64,000 nucleotides of DNA from the NCBI GenBank assembly GCA_905250125.1, contig CAJNOL010000639.1, positions 6,150-70,149 of the forward strand, read 5' to 3'. The stretch is from Rotaria sordida (Eukaryota; Rotifera; Eurotatoria; Philodinida; Philodinidae). The position numbers were made by a program, and so were the translations under genes. A model generated the notes under the pieces. The model saw only the letters and a list, made by a program, of their open reading frames with translations, did not search any database and had not been told where the DNA came from. This document shows, one piece after another, positions 34,591 to 49,100 of the stretch (positions are counted from its first letter, which is position 1; every line of letters starts with the position of its first letter).

Positions 34591-34864
34591 TTTTATATAG
34601 ATCAATTTGTTTATCATATATACACATCATTTTTTATTGATCTATATGAATACTATTAAGAATAAGCATGTTGAAAATGTTTTTTTTTTCTTTGTTTAAT
34701 AAAAGAGAAAATTGAATTGTCTAACAACTAATGAAAAAGTTCGTGCAAAAGTATTTCTTCTATATGCTTAAACATGTTTTTGAAATTAGTTTTTCATAAT
34801 GTATAGTGGTATGCCCACAGGAAGGTCTCGATAAACCTAGAAAAATTCGAAAAAAGTTCGTACC

Positions 34865-35165
34865 CACGAGCATCTAAAGTCAGCTTATGAGTGTTTTACT
34901 AAATTTTCGATGTTTACTGGAATATCAAATAACAGAATTTCGATCTTCAATTTTGCCTATAGATAGGTCTAATGATCCTTGCACTATCTTGAAAGTTTTA
35001 GCTGAAATGAATATTCATTTCAGCTAAAATCATCAAGATACTCTAGAATTTATCAGACCTACCTAGAAATGAAATTGTAGATCGAAATCCTGTTATTGGA
35101 TATTCCAGGACATACCTACAAAAGTGTAGAAAATTTAGTAAAACGATTACAAGATAGATTCAGAG
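34865..35165. mobile_element. Foldback element FB8 with a perfect 34-bp central palindrome
   Basis: Arms about 34,870-35,012 and 35,013-35,165 meet with no loop. The centre, 34,996-35,029, is a perfect 34-bp palindrome (left half TTTTAGCTGAAATGAAT). Outer arms pair TTTTACTAAATTTTC with AAAATTTAGTAAAACG. The left flank (GGTCTCGATAAA ... AAAAAAGTTCGT) resembles the outer arm of family 1, so it may be a shortened relative. Confidence 0.8.
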
Positions 35166-36503
35166 GTCCATGTCTAAACATTGTGGGTTATAGTATTTAA
35201 TACGACAAAAAGATTTCATTGTAGGTATCAATCAGTAGGAAGGTGGTATAATCAATTAAATTATTGACTTTATTCGTGATGATTTTTCTAACATTTTTTA
35301 TTATCATCTGTTCAAATCCGAGTTGTAATTGGTAACGGTAAACGGCTCGTCCGGTCCAATCCGATCTGATCGAGAATTTTTGACCAGTTGGTACTTTTTT
35401 TGACTTTTTAGACTGTCTTTTTTTACAAAAATTATTAAGAAAAAAGTGGTTTTTTAAGAACCGAATGCTGTCATATATTTATTTTTGGTCCAATAGTCAA
35501 AGCTGCATCGAAGTATTCTATCATACTGACTCCGCCAAACTCTAATAATTTTGTAAGAGGTACTTCATTAGTGCTTTGTAATCTCATTTTGATCACAGGC
35601 CTTTTTGTGAAGATAATTATTTAGTAACATACACTTTGTTGATCATACTGTTGATTTTTTTCTTAATATAAAAAGAATCATTTTGAAAACGGACATCTTG
35701 TATTCTATATTATACAAAAAATGTGATTGACCGAAACGGCTGATTTAAACAATCCTAATTTGTCTTAGTTCCTTATATTTGCGAAAATTTTTTTTCGAAT
35801 TAAATGCATCAGTTTGCATGGTTTTTAAAGATGAAAAACTAGAGAATTACTCATACCAGTCGACCAGTACCGTTACTGGTCAGGAAAAAAGCTCTGATCA
35901 GTTGCAACTCCGAGCCAATGTTATAATCATTGACTGTTTCAATATATGACACAATGACCTCAAATGAACCAAAAAACATAATCGCTGATTATGTCATTGT
36001 TACTCTACAAATGCTCATCATCATCTGTATGACAGGAATATACGTTGCATTACAAAAGAAAAAAAATTTTGATAAGAGAAATGAAACTATTAAAACCACG
36101 TCTATCTAAGTTGTTGTTCTTCTCTCAAATCTTTTCAAAATACAAGCACAACAAACTCAAAAATAGTGAGAACTGCCCACTCTCTATCTCTGTAAATTGT
36201 ATAACTTTTCTAATTGACTGTTGATTTGTTCCTTGTTCTAACCAAGAGTTGTAGAGAATAGTAAAATAGCATGAGAACATTTGTTTGAGTAGTAACAATC
36301 AATGATTTAGATGATATAATAAGTTACATGTGCTTAAAAAAAAACAAACAAACAACATAACTTCAAGTCAAAATTATGAAAACAAAATAATTCATTATCA
36401 GTTCTATACTACATATAATTCCGATAACTGAAAAACTGATTTGATATTTTGTTTGGTTAATTTCTTGAAAATAGATTCACTTTATTTAAATTTTCTTGCG
36501 CTC
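35166..36503. other. Intergenic, with a possible diverged repeat at 35.33-35.93 kb
   Basis: GGTAACGGTAAACGG (35,331) and CCAGTACCGTTACTGG (35,863) with neighbouring CCGAGTTG/CAACTCCGAG words suggest a worn inverted repeat, but alignment by eye is poor. No gene is seen. The 48 bp before the gap are repeated after it. Confidence 0.35.
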
Positions 36504-36603
36504 NNNNNNNNNNNNNNNNNNNNNNNNNNNNNNNNNNNNNNNNNNNNNNNNNNNNNNNNNNNNNNNNNNNNNNNNNNNNNNNNNNNNNNNNNNNNNNNNN
36601 NNN
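36504..36603. other. Assembly gap (100 N) flanked by an identical 48-bp sequence
   Basis: 36,456-36,503 and 36,604-36,651 are identical (start TTAATTTCTTGAAAATAG, end TTTTCTTGCGCTC), which is what an unmerged contig overlap looks like. Confidence 0.9.
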
Positions 36604-36651
36604 TTAATTTCTTGAAAATAGATTCACTTTATTTAAATTTTCTTGCGCTCA

Positions 36652-37144
36652 TGCGCTTTCAATTTCTGAATTAAAAAAAAGAAAAAAAATTGAAAACACA
36701 ACTGTGATAATGATATAGAATAAACACACACACACACGCACAGAAGAGAAAAAAATAACTACAGCTGAGTTGCACAGGTCAAACATCATCATCATCGTCA
36801 AAATACTTTTCAATTAAAAAAATAACCTGTTTCTTTTTTCTTTTCTATAAGGACAAAACACAAATATACACATAAAATTAGTTTTGATGTAGTTTAAGAA
36901 CAGAACAAAAAAAAAATAAAATAAAATGTAGAAAATATTTTGTTATTATTATTTTTCTTTTTACAAGGAATAAGAAGATTTTCGACATATACAGACTTTG
37001 TCTATGTATGTTAATAGGATTAGATAAAAACAAATCGGAAATGAATTATGTTTTATTATTGTTATTTTTTGAAGTCCAATATGATGACAAAGAGTTTTTA
37101 TGTGATTGTTGATAGAGTTGCGTGTATATTCAATAATTTATACA
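36652..37144 (-). other. Probable 3' UTR and flank of the USP9X orthologue
   Basis: AT-rich with a short CA microsatellite (about 36,722-36,740). AATAAA on the minus strand at 37,052-37,057, ~90 bp past the stop codon, is a candidate polyadenylation signal. Confidence 0.4.
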
Positions 37145-40100
37145 TTAATTTTCATCACCTTCATCACTATTTGAACCAATATCATCATTTTCCTAAAATT
37201 AATCATTTTAAAATAAAACAATTTGTTTTTTTTTTGTTTGTTTCTATTACTTTATCCGAACATAATTCGTAAGCTTTTTCTAATACAGATTTAGCACTTG
37301 GTGTTCGTTCAAGAAAATATCCTTGGGATATATCATTACTTGCAGTTTGTCCTTGAGATTGATAATAAGAATAATTTGATGGAATGTGATTTTGTCGCTA
37401 TGTTAAAAAAAAAATCATAATAAAAATCTAATTTTTAAAAATTTTATTTTACTTCAAGTTGATCACGTAACCAACGAACAGCATGTATCCAACGTTGTTT
37501 TATATCTTGATCAGTTTGTAATAGATTATATGCTTTTATACAACTAAAATTATTCATATGTGTATATAGAATTAGAAAAAAATTAATTTTATTTATACTT
37601 TGTAAATAATTGACAAAGTATTTTAATAAATTGATAAGCTCGTTTTTCATTAGATGATTTCATTTTTAAAAATATATCAAATATATTTAGACAAATGTTA
37701 TTATTATTATTATTATTTAATGTTGTCGATGGTGGTGGTGATGATGATGATGAATTTTCATTAATTATTATTTTATTTTCATCGAATATTGGAATGCCTT
37801 TTAATGTATATAATATTCGAACTTCTTGCCAAGAATCTTCAATTGTAAGCACCAAATATAATATATCAAGATAAGGACGTAAATCATTTGCATAAACTTT
37901 TGAAAGCTAAAATTAATAGACATTATATTTAATCAAACTATCGGATTGGAACGTGAGTGAAAAGAAGGTTAATACCAATAGTCACACCCCTCTGGAAGGA
38001 TTCACATCTCTCTCTCTAATAGTGATACTAAAAATTTTCTTCATTAAATTCTAGTTTAATTATATTGTTTTTCTTTATTTATTCTATTGTAAACTTACTG
38101 ATCCAATAATTTCATGAAGTACAATCCATGTAACATCAGGATTTTCCCAAATAAGAAATCGAAGAAGATTACATAAATCATCCGATGAACTAGCATCTTC
38201 GATAATTTTTTTTAAAAAATTCTCTTGTTTATAAATAATATTAATCATATCTTCAGGTATTGAACATATTGAACTATTATCATATGCATAATATGGATTA
38301 GACAAAAGTTCATTATTAGACTAAATTAAGATAAAATTTTTTTTTCTTGTTTTTTGTTTGAATGTGTTTGTCTTACTTGTTTTGTTTTACATAACATTGA
38401 AACATCAAAACATCGAATTAATGTTGCAAGTATTATTGAAAGTTTTGATGGTTCAATACAACGTGGTATTGATGATAATGTTGTATCATCATATGCCATA
38501 GTAGCAAAAATTGTTGGAATATTTAACTGAATTAATTTTTCACACTTGAAATTTAGAAAAAAAGAAATTTTTTGATATTTGTTTTTTTTTTGCTTCTTTC
38601 GAAAACTTACTTCATAACGACCATGTTGTAAATAAAGAATAAAAAATTGAAAATATTGTACTAATGGTTTAACACTATCTAGCATTTCTTTTTTAAGTAA
38701 ACGTACAACATTTATAATAATAGTGTCTTCAATCAGTATTTGATCTATAGAAACAAAGAATTGAAATAAAATTTTGTTTTTGGTTTTTTAATAAAAATAA
38801 ATACCTGTTGATCGATTCGAATCTTCATCATCTTGTCGAGAACTTCGAGCAAGAGCTACAAGTATTCGACTAAATCCACCACGAACCTATTTGATGTTAT
38901 TTTGTTTTTTATTAAAAAAAGATTATGTTTTTTTTTTGTTTTTCTTACTTCAGGTGATGTACAATCAATTAAATATTCTTGAAAACGATTTGGATGTTTA
39001 ACTAAAAGTTCATCTGCTAAATAATATCGAGCTTTACGTGAGAGTCGTAAACAATGAGATATCGATTCAGTCCAATCATTTGTTGGACCACTAAAAGAAA
39101 AACAATATAGTTGTTTAATTGAGTTGTTAAAAGCAAAAATTAAGTTTAAAAAAAAAACATCACAAAAAGTCTATGAAAAATGGAAATATATCGATAACAT
39201 CAAGTCTTGATAGTAGGGAACTGCGGATCCACACCAGAGGTTTTTTATCAATATCTGACACCATTTGTCTACATAAACAAGTAATGGATCAAGGTTTTAG
39301 CTACTTATTCGCTACTCTCAGAGAAAAAATAAAACGTTAGACCTGACTCCGAACTCAGACCGGACCTAGAAGGATCCGCAGCTCCCTACTCGATAGTCTC
39401 AACATTTATCTGAAATAGTTTTATGATTTTATTTGTCATATAGTTAGCAACCCATATCGTAAATACCGGACAGTTTTTAGCGGTGAACCGCGGTAAATTG
39501 CAGTAACGGGAGCCGGTAATCGGATTGGTAAAGCTGCAGTTTTTTCCGAGCATTTTTATGACATGGGAAGATACAAAAAAAACATTTAAAATAGAAAAAT
39601 CGATGATTTGGAACAACTAAATGTCAATGATCAGCGGCGAACTGGTTCATTTTAGCGGTGAACCGCGGTTAATCGCCGGTTTTCATCACATGGGAAACAC
39701 ATTATGCATGCTTTTTTTTGAAAAATATTATTTCATTATTGAGAAAATTGATTTTTTTCAAAATGTCGGTTTGTATTCAAAGATTTTGACTATCAAACCT
39801 TCAATTTTGAATATCATATTCAGAACAAAAATCTGTATTTTGAATAGTATATTCAATACTTAAATTCGATCTTGGTGAAAGCACACGTCAGATTATTTAA
39901 AAGTAAGTAGTGCGGCAATATAAGAACCGAAAGGTAATTATAAGATTTTGACCAAACAATATGGCACCTTTAGGTTTGTAAACGAAGACTTCCTCTGTTA
40001 GATATTTTCAAGTTTTATTGCGTACCGTAGAGCTATTGATATCTTTACGGTACGCAATAGAACTTGAAGAGAAAGTCTTCCTTTACAAGTCTACATATGT

Positions 40101-43100
40101 CCTGTTGTATGGTAAAAAACCACCACGGAACTTAATGAAAACTTGTTTTAAGATACAGATTTTTCTACTGAGTCTGAAAATGATATTCGGAACTGAAGTT
40201 TTCATAGTCAAAATTTTTGAATACAAACCTGACATTTTGAAAAAATCGATTTTCTCAAAAATATCGAGACTTGATACTTTAGGCGTAGTTCAATTTTCTT
40301 AAGCTTTTCTGATTGTTTAATCTAATATTTGCTATGAAAACTTTGCCTCGATGATAGAACCCATCAGGTTCAAAATTTCCAGATTTGAATTCGGTAGGCT
40401 CCACCTGCAATCATGAGAAAAACTTTTTTTTGCTCAAATTTTGAACTTTCGACTCCTTACAAAGCACTGAAATAATAAGAATTATATGAGGATTCAATGA
40501 ACTCTTTCTATTAGCATGTGACTCCAATGGAATACTACCATGAAAATGCCTACTAACACTAGTAGACTGTAGTTAATAGAACTTTTGCATAACTCTTTCT
40601 AATTCATTTAGTTCATGACTTTATTTTATACTCAAATAATACTTGATTTTCATAGTGATCTTTTAGTGTGTATGAATGAAAATACAAAGATTTTCATGTT
40701 ATTTTAACAAAAAACTAATTGAATATTTTGAATACAAACCGAAGTGCTTTTTTTGTATGCCATCCAATTGAAAAAATAAATTTTGTTGCTATTTGAATAC
40801 TAATCAATGCTAATTCTTCAATTGTCTATAAAAAACGAAAAAATTTTGAAATATATATTTTTTTCTTTTTGAAATTACATTTGTTAAAGAATCTTTATCT
40901 TCATGTTGTGTTTGTGGAATAATATTAACTAAATACTGTACATTATTTTGTATAAGTTTTTTAATAAATATGAAATATTCAGCACTGAATAATAATCGAT
41001 TATGAAGAAATTTTATATTTTGTTTTCGAACACTACGTTGTACTGATAATGGCATACGTTGAGTTTGATCATCTTTGAAGAAAAAAAAAGAAATATATAT
41101 ATATGTATATGTAAAAATAAATAAATCAAATAGATTTATATTTAATATACATAATTGTAATTGTGCTAAATCTTTTTCAAGATTATCTACTGGATTTGAA
41201 GAATCAATAGATATCTTTTCATAAAATAATATATATGCATTCCACCAACGTCGTTGTCTATTTGAAAATAAAAATTATATTAATAGAAAATAAAATAAAA
41301 TAAAATAAAATAAAATAAAATAAATACCGTTTCATAGGTGGTTGATCAAATGAAGATGTTGGATTATCTCCGCCAAAACATTGTGATCGAAGTTCTTCAT
41401 CATCATCCATTTTACATTCCGTTACATCTATATCATCAAATTTATACCAATGAGAAGAATTTGATTCATTTCTATAATATGTATATAAAGAAAAGTATTT
41501 ATAGATAAAAAAAAAAACATCAATTTATGAAATTTACTTATGTTGTATAAATGAATAATAATGACCACCATTAGCTTGACCCATATGTACAATAATACCC
41601 ACAAGTTTATAACAAGTACCATCATTACTATTAGAATTTGTCGAAGTTTGATCATCATTTGTATTCTCATCAATCACAGAAGTACCTAAAAAGATTCAAT
41701 TTTTAGAGAAAATTTTCCATACAATATGAAGTAAATTTATAGGCATATAAGAAAACTAAAACCGACATAAAATTTTTGAATTAAGAGGTTTAAATCAGTT
41801 TGGAACTTAGATTTTGGTCTCTTTCATCAACAAAACTTTACCTTCAGCTTTAGCAAGACCTTGAACTGTAAATGGTTCCATATCCAATTCTCTTGGAAAT
41901 TCAAAATAATCATTAAATTTAATTGGTGTTTCGCGTTCCCAATCATAATCAAATCGTTTAAGTTGAATAGCAAGAACAGTTGGTAATTTTTTAAAACATG
42001 TTCGTTTTATTGTATCAACCTACAAAAAACACAAAAAAAATATTCAAACAAAATCAAAATCTCAAACACTTCTCATCTTATTTACCTTTTTATTACATTT
42101 TTCACAATGATATGCATTAGGTCCATCAAGTAATTCTCCGATCACATATTGTTCAAGAGATTCTTTTAAATTTTGACTATGACGAATATCAACACTTATT
42201 AATGTAAAATCTTCTTCACGTGAATATCTAAAACAAAAAACAAATAATATGTTTGTATGTTTTTTTTTTAAATAGAAGAAAATATATATATATATACCGA
42301 TGTGGACAATCTTTACAAATTTTTTGATCAGCAAATTTTCCACCTAAAACTTTCGAACATATTTGTGGTAAATTTAGCGTTTTTAATGCTTCATCAAGGC
42401 TATCAACAACAGTATTTAAAAATTCTACAGCATCTTGTTGATCACGTAAATTTACTGGTTCACCAGCAAATCTAAGATTAAAAAAATAAAACAAAATTTA
42501 TTTTGATTTATATATATATATATATATATTACTTAAATATTTTCCAAAATCCTTTTGGAATATAATATTGTAATTTTGATTCTAATAAATGTCCAAACAT
42601 TCTTTGAATTTGACGAAATATTTGAATATTATATTCATTTCGATCATTTTTAGAATCTTTTGTTGGTGATACAGTTGTTTTATTATCTTTCATACATGAT
42701 TTTATATCAGAAAATGTATCAAACTAAATAAAAAGATAAGTTTTTTTTCTATTTGTCTTTGAAAAATTTTAAATTACTGTATCACGACGTAAATCATCAT
42801 CATCTAATTCATCATCACCATATTCCGATGGAATTTTAACAGATAATAACGCTGTACGTAATGGACGAATCATAAATAATTGTTGTAAAACAGAATTCAT
42901 ATAACATGTTGCTCCAGCATTTTTTAAACCAACAAAACCTTCATTTGATCGTGGACCAATTGGTAAAGAAAAATCCCATTCAGTTAAATTCGAATCCGGA
43001 GCTAGAATATTAAAAATAAACATCATCCGTGTCTTTTGTTTTTGAGTCGATTAACTCTTAGTTTCAAGTTTATATTTATCCAGTTTCAAGTCTTGATAGA

Positions 43101-46100
43101 GTCATGGAAGTCCCCGGAATTAATTAATCGCTGTTGAATCGATAGCATATGCAGGGTGTAAACCCTAATGGGCTATGAATACCCGAAAAAAAAACGACAG
43201 TGCGATCCATAGCGTAGTGCTATCGATGTATTGTATCTTTCAATACAGTGCCGTGTCCCTCCCTCAGGAAAACTGATGTTCGAATTTCGATTTGAAACTT
43301 TGTGAGAGTATATATGATCGATTTAAAAAAAAACAACGTGCTTTTATCATGATTGTATCTTGGGATAGGAGAACACTGAAAAAAATATAAAAAGAAAAAG
43401 AAAATTTCATTTATTTAGTGCGCTGAAAATATTCTCGAAATGCTTTCAAATAAAAAAAGCTAACGATCCATCTTGTTGTTGTTATTTTCTCACAATTCCT
43501 ACGATGCTTCATCAATAGTATACATGTATAGAAAACTACAAAATTTCACCCGAAAACAACATGTTGCTCTTGAGATATCGAATAGCATTTATAAATTTTA
43601 CGGTGGTAGTTTTTGACCAAACAACAAGATTATATGTAGACCTGTAAAGAAAGACTTCTTCTGTTAGATAATATAGATATTTTCGAGTTCTAATGGATAC
43701 TCTAAAGATATCAACAGATGCCGCTAACTTCGCTGTGTTTTACCATGGTTACGGTAAAGGTGGTGCCACCTTCGCTGTGTTTTGTCACGGTTATAGCAAA
43801 AGTGGCGCCATCTCTGAGGTATGCAGTAGAATTTGATAATATCTATATCATCTAATAGAGAAAGTCTTCCTTTACAAACCTACATAATTGCTTTTAAGAT
43901 ATTCAATATCTCAAGAAGAACATATGCCTTTAGTTTGAAAGAAAATTTCATAGTCTCAATGATTGAGATCAGGACTAAAACTGATACAGAAGTCTATTTA
44001 TTTCATATCTTAGACATGAATGATTATATGTAAAAAAGAATAATTCGAGAACTTGTTGAATATCTAATACAAATCCATCAATAAGAATGTTTGTATTCTC
44101 TTTCTCGTAGAGAAGAGTCTAGCAAGAATAAATTGTTTGCTTACTTCTATGTCCGCACTTCACTGATTGATCCAAGAATAATATGAAAACAAAAGGGATT
44201 ATTTTCCATAAAACTTGACAAAAAGGTAATCGAGAGTGGAGAGTTGAAATCAGAGATTAGTTTTAATAAATTATTAACTGATTATTAATTATTAAGATTT
44301 TCTAAAAAACTTGACCAAAGGTAATTGATGGTGGGGTATTAGAATCCAAGGTCAGTTTCTATTAATTAAGTCTCACAAGTTAGATCTTCCACTGTTCAGA
44401 AATTTGAACTCAAATGTCTAGATGAACTTGACAGAAAAACACAGCGAGAATATGCTCATTTCACTTTTTGAAATGATATGCATAAATAATTTGCTGAGAA
44501 TTCAAAAAAAGTATTTCTATGAGAAAGAGCTGAGTGTGACTTATCTTCTTACCTGAATAAAATAGATCTGTAATATATTTATCAATTAATTTTAAATTTT
44601 CAATACAATTTGTTCCTAATATAACTAATAAATCAAAAGCAGCTGATATTGTTATTTGTGTTTGACAAATTGATGTTGATGGTTCTTTAAGTTCATTATC
44701 TTCATTATTATTTGAAATTTGATTTTGTTGTTTCATTGAACGAAATTGATAAAGTAATGTTGATGCTGGAAAAAGAAATTGTTCAATAATTTGTTGAATT
44801 AATAATTGTTCAATTCCATAGAAACGTTTACGTTCACTTATTTGAAATTGTAATAAATCTCGTGCTAAATTTAAATGACCACGAAGTAAATAATCTTCAA
44901 TAGGTAATTGAAGATTTTTTAACCATAATATTTCATCATGTAATTGTTGTTCAATATTTAATGGTAAAATTTGATTTTGATATGCAAATGTTAATAAACG
45001 ACATAATAAGAAAAAAAAATCGGATGAATATGATGAATAAATTTTTAAATTATTTGAATATTTATTAAATATTTGAAATTGTTTATCAATAAGATATTTT
45101 AATAAATTTTCTGTTTGTCCTTGTGAACAACGTGTTGTTAATATTAAAATTTGTTCTGATGCTATATGACGTATGCTTGGATAATTACAATAAAGTATAA
45201 GATCAATAAAAAAATATTCAAGAAAATTTTCTTTTAATAATTGTTCAACACTTGATGGTACTAATGCTATTGATATACATAATAATTCTAAACATTCACG
45301 ACAAGCTAATTGACTTTCAGCATCTTCTTCAGTATAATCATTTATAAAAAATTGATCATTTAGATGGACCTAAAATATTATAAGGAAATTATTCATGAAA
45401 GATCTCTTTAGATTGTTACTATACTGTACACCTAATTCTTTGTACTGTTCGGCTATAATAGAAAAGATTCAATAAACTAAATTCTTTCGGTCTGCATCGG
45501 AGTCAACTAAATGTCTCACTAATAAATTGTGTTTAATAGAAGACGTTTTTTATTCTTTGATAATCAATATACAAAATGATATGTGCTTGAAATTCGATTG
45601 GTAGAGCTCTTCAAGACCTATTCCCATGAGAAGAAGCCGAAATCAAATTAAACTTCGACTTTTCCTCACATTCGTAAAGTCCTGAGGGGAGACATGAATT
45701 GAGCATATACACAGTATACAATGATTTGCAAAAAAAAAATTTGGAACAAACTGACAGCATAAATACATTTTATATTTTTCTAGATCCTCTTGAACCTTTA
45801 TTTTGCTGTTATTGTAGATTTATACTTATCAGATTTGATTAATTTCTATTTCGTCGTTCTTTAATTATAACTTGACATTGGGTAAAGACAAATAGTCTAA
45901 AATCATATTATATTCCTGTATTACATTATTGAAACATAGGAATTCATTCTCCCAGAAAAATCCACCGAGATATGAAGATACCATTGTCTACCATTAGTTA
46001 TCAATTGAAAAAGTTCCCGAACTCAAGATTTTCTACAACATCGAGTAGGCAATGGTCAACTACGTAAGATTGCTGACAAAGGCAGCCGAGCATTAGGTCA

Positions 46101-49100
46101 ATTGATTAGACGAAATAATCGAGTCACATTGCATAAATTGATTGAAAAGTTCTGTAATCAATGTAAATTAACTATTTTCATCAGCACAATCTTACGTCAT
46201 TTAAATACTCCAATGCTCAAACAAGAACATAAAGAATATCGAGTTGAATAAGTCAAAACAACATTTAAATAACAATTGAAAATCTACAGTATCTACCAAT
46301 GAGAGTTCATTTCAATTGTTTAGAAATACAATTCATCGGTAGTCAAAAAATTCAAAAGAAGAAAAAACAACAAGAATTTCAAAGAATCGACAAAAAGTTC
46401 ACGTTTGAAATTTCATCAGTTATCATGGAGTAGTTGGTTTTCATTCATTTCAAAATATTATGTACAGTGATTATTGCATCGAAATATTAGAAAACAACTT
46501 GATTCCCAATGCTAAACGACAATTTAATAATAAAGAACAAGGTAACGACAACGGAAACTGAAAGATCGTTGGGTGCCAATGTTTCACTTATTATGAATTA
46601 GTCATCCAATAGTCCAGATTGCAATCCGATTGAAAATATGCGAAACATCGGATTGAATAAAGAAAAACCAATAAATGTTAATGAATTGAAAATTTTTATC
46701 GATGAAGAATGGAAAAATATTGAAAACGATGTTATAGCATGAAAAACAAATGCCTCTTTGTTATATTAGTTAAAAGAAGAACTTAATCAAATATTGAACT
46801 ACATATTATCAAATTGTATATTACTATGAATTAAATAAAGAAACATTTTTTTGAAAATAGGCTAAAGATTTGTTCGAAGTTTTTTTGCAAGCAATTGTAT
46901 CAGTTTGAACCATGAATATCAAAGAATAAAACTTGCAGTGGTAAAGAGTTCTACCAGACCCTAGAAATAATTCTGTTGCAGATCTTTAGCTTCGACCCGA
47001 CGGTAGAACTTATCGGGTTCAAAAATTTCTGGACCTGACCTCGATGGATTTTCTAATTGAGTCCAAGGCTATCCGAAAAAAGATTTCCTTTTCCTCAAAA
47101 CTAATCCCATTTTGAAGTGGATTAAGCTCTACGAAAATCTTTTAGATAGAATGAAAATACATGCTAATATAATATTTTAAATGTATTACAAAAAAAAATA
47201 AAGAAAAACTTACATTTTCTTGTTTAAATGTTTGATGAATTAAATGAAAATCATTTTTTAAATTAACATCAAATGATATTTGTTTATTATTTGATGCTAA
47301 ACACCAAATAAGACGTATAAAATCAATAATATGATTATATTGTAAAAATGAATTTTTTGGTATTGGATAATCATTCATATGTTGTGATAATAAAATTGCA
47401 ATTTTTTTTTCAATTGACATTGTTGCATGATGTTCACCAAAAAATATAGTTGATATTGGCATTAAACTAATTATCTGATCTAATGAATCATTAAAATTTG
47501 ATGAATTTGATATTTTTAATTGATAATATCCAAGTATAACAAGAAAATGTTTTAACATATAAAATATAATAAGATATATTGATTTACGTGTTTTTATATC
47601 ACATTGTTCAGTAAATTGTTTTTGTGTTAAAATATTTAATAAACATATTAAACCACCAGCATTAAGAAATCTTACATATAAAGCTTCAATTTCATTTATT
47701 TCATTTGTTGTTAGTAAAGCTGGTACTAATTTAATAAATGTTGTTTTTAAATTATATAACATTTGTGTTGGTGATGTATGAAAATAAAAATTTTTTAAAC
47801 GTATAAAACATTCATCAGAATTTGATCTTGATGATGGTGATGTTAAACAATTAATGAGTGCTGTTTTTATATGATTATCAACAGGAACTAAATCAAGAAT
47901 TTGACGTGATATATCACGTAGATGAATATTATTTTCTTTACAACCGATATCAGATATTTCAATAAGAAATTGATAATATTCATGTTTTTGAGAAAATATC
48001 TAAATAGGACAAAAAAAAAAAATTTGTTTGTTTTTTTTTTGGATTAATTAAGAAATTTTGTTTTGAAAATTACCACAGATGGTAATGCATTTTCAGCATT
48101 TAAATCAATTGAATCTAATATACGATTATGATGTGTTGATGATGATGATGATGATATATTATTATTCATTTCAGATTCTGATGAACTACTTTCATCACTT
48201 GAAACAATTTGATTTGTTTGTTGAACCCAACGAACTGTTATTGTCTAAAAGAGAATTCAAGAATTTAATTAATAAGGATGTTTTTTTTTGTTTTTATTTA
48301 CTTACAATTCTCTCTCGACCATCGGTTTGTGCTAATGTTTTATTATCATCTTCTGGATAAATTAATTCATTATTTCGATATAATTCAAGAATACCATAAT
48401 TTGTTTTATATCTAAACAAAAAACAATTTAGTTTGTCAACACAAATTCTTTAGGATTACAATGTAGAATTCTCACATGTATTCTTTAGCATTATTATACT
48501 CATAAGATGTTATTCATATACAATCTATCAACAACATCTGTCATACTCGGCGGTCGAGGAAGTATCTAAAGTCTTCTAAAATCTTTTGAATCAGATTCGA
48601 GAAAGCTATTTCTCAGCTATTGTAAGAATAAAACATACCGATGTTCGGGTGGATCCAGGATAATCCCACATTTTGTCCTAACAATAGAGGGAAAAATTCA
48701 TGCTGAAATCTGATTGATTCAGTGCTTATTCTATTGACCAATCAGATTCGAGGAAGCTATTGTAAGGGCAAAACGTAGGATTATCCTGGACCCACCCGAA
48801 CATCGATATGTTTTATTCTTACAATAGCTGAGAAGCAGCCTGCTCGAACCTGATTGGTCGATACTTGGGATGTAGAGATCACGCTTCTATAAGGACTCCC
48901 AAGGTTGAACTAAACAGCCATAATGAACACAAGCGAAAACGGGTTTACTCTTATGAGTAACTCACATATTTATACGATCATTAGATAATGTGAGTTTCAC
49001 AAAAAGAAAAAAGAAATAATAAATACCGTGTATGAATCATTCGTCGAATATGTCCCCATGTTTCATTTAAATGTGATGAATGTTCAAAATCTTCTGATTG

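Larger units (their letters stand above)
37145..45369 (-). other. USP9X: Exon map of the USP9X orthologue, exons 22-41
   Basis: E22 44553-45369; E23 42778-43001; E24 42533-42723; E25 42298-42471; E26 42086-42227; E27 41842-42019; E28 41538-41685; E29 41328-41471; E30 41151-41257; E31 40879-41072; E32 40740-40825; E33 38949-39090; E34 38805-38886; E35 38611-38744; E36 38377-38544; E37 38099-38320; E38 37599-37906; E39 37453-37543; E40 37251-37397; E41 37145-37192. Exon 22 is open for 817 bases although only its last third begins with a Met. Intron 29 holds an (AAAAT)n microsatellite at 41,288-41,322 and intron 24 a (TA)n run near 42,511-42,530. Confidence 0.88.

Noticed and set aside
35325-35935. 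Candidate inverted repeat around CGGTAACGG / CCGTTACTGG
   Set aside because: Only short words pair; the intervening arms do not align by eye, so it was not called as a foldback element.
36441-36674. Open frame spanning the first N gap
   Set aside because: An artefact of translating N through a duplicated 48-bp flank; the 60,809-61,009 frame is likewise an N-gap artefact.
39621-40302. Frames of 80 and 94 aa in USP9X intron 32
   Set aside because: They lie in the mirrored arms of FB9 and are not part of the spliced gene.
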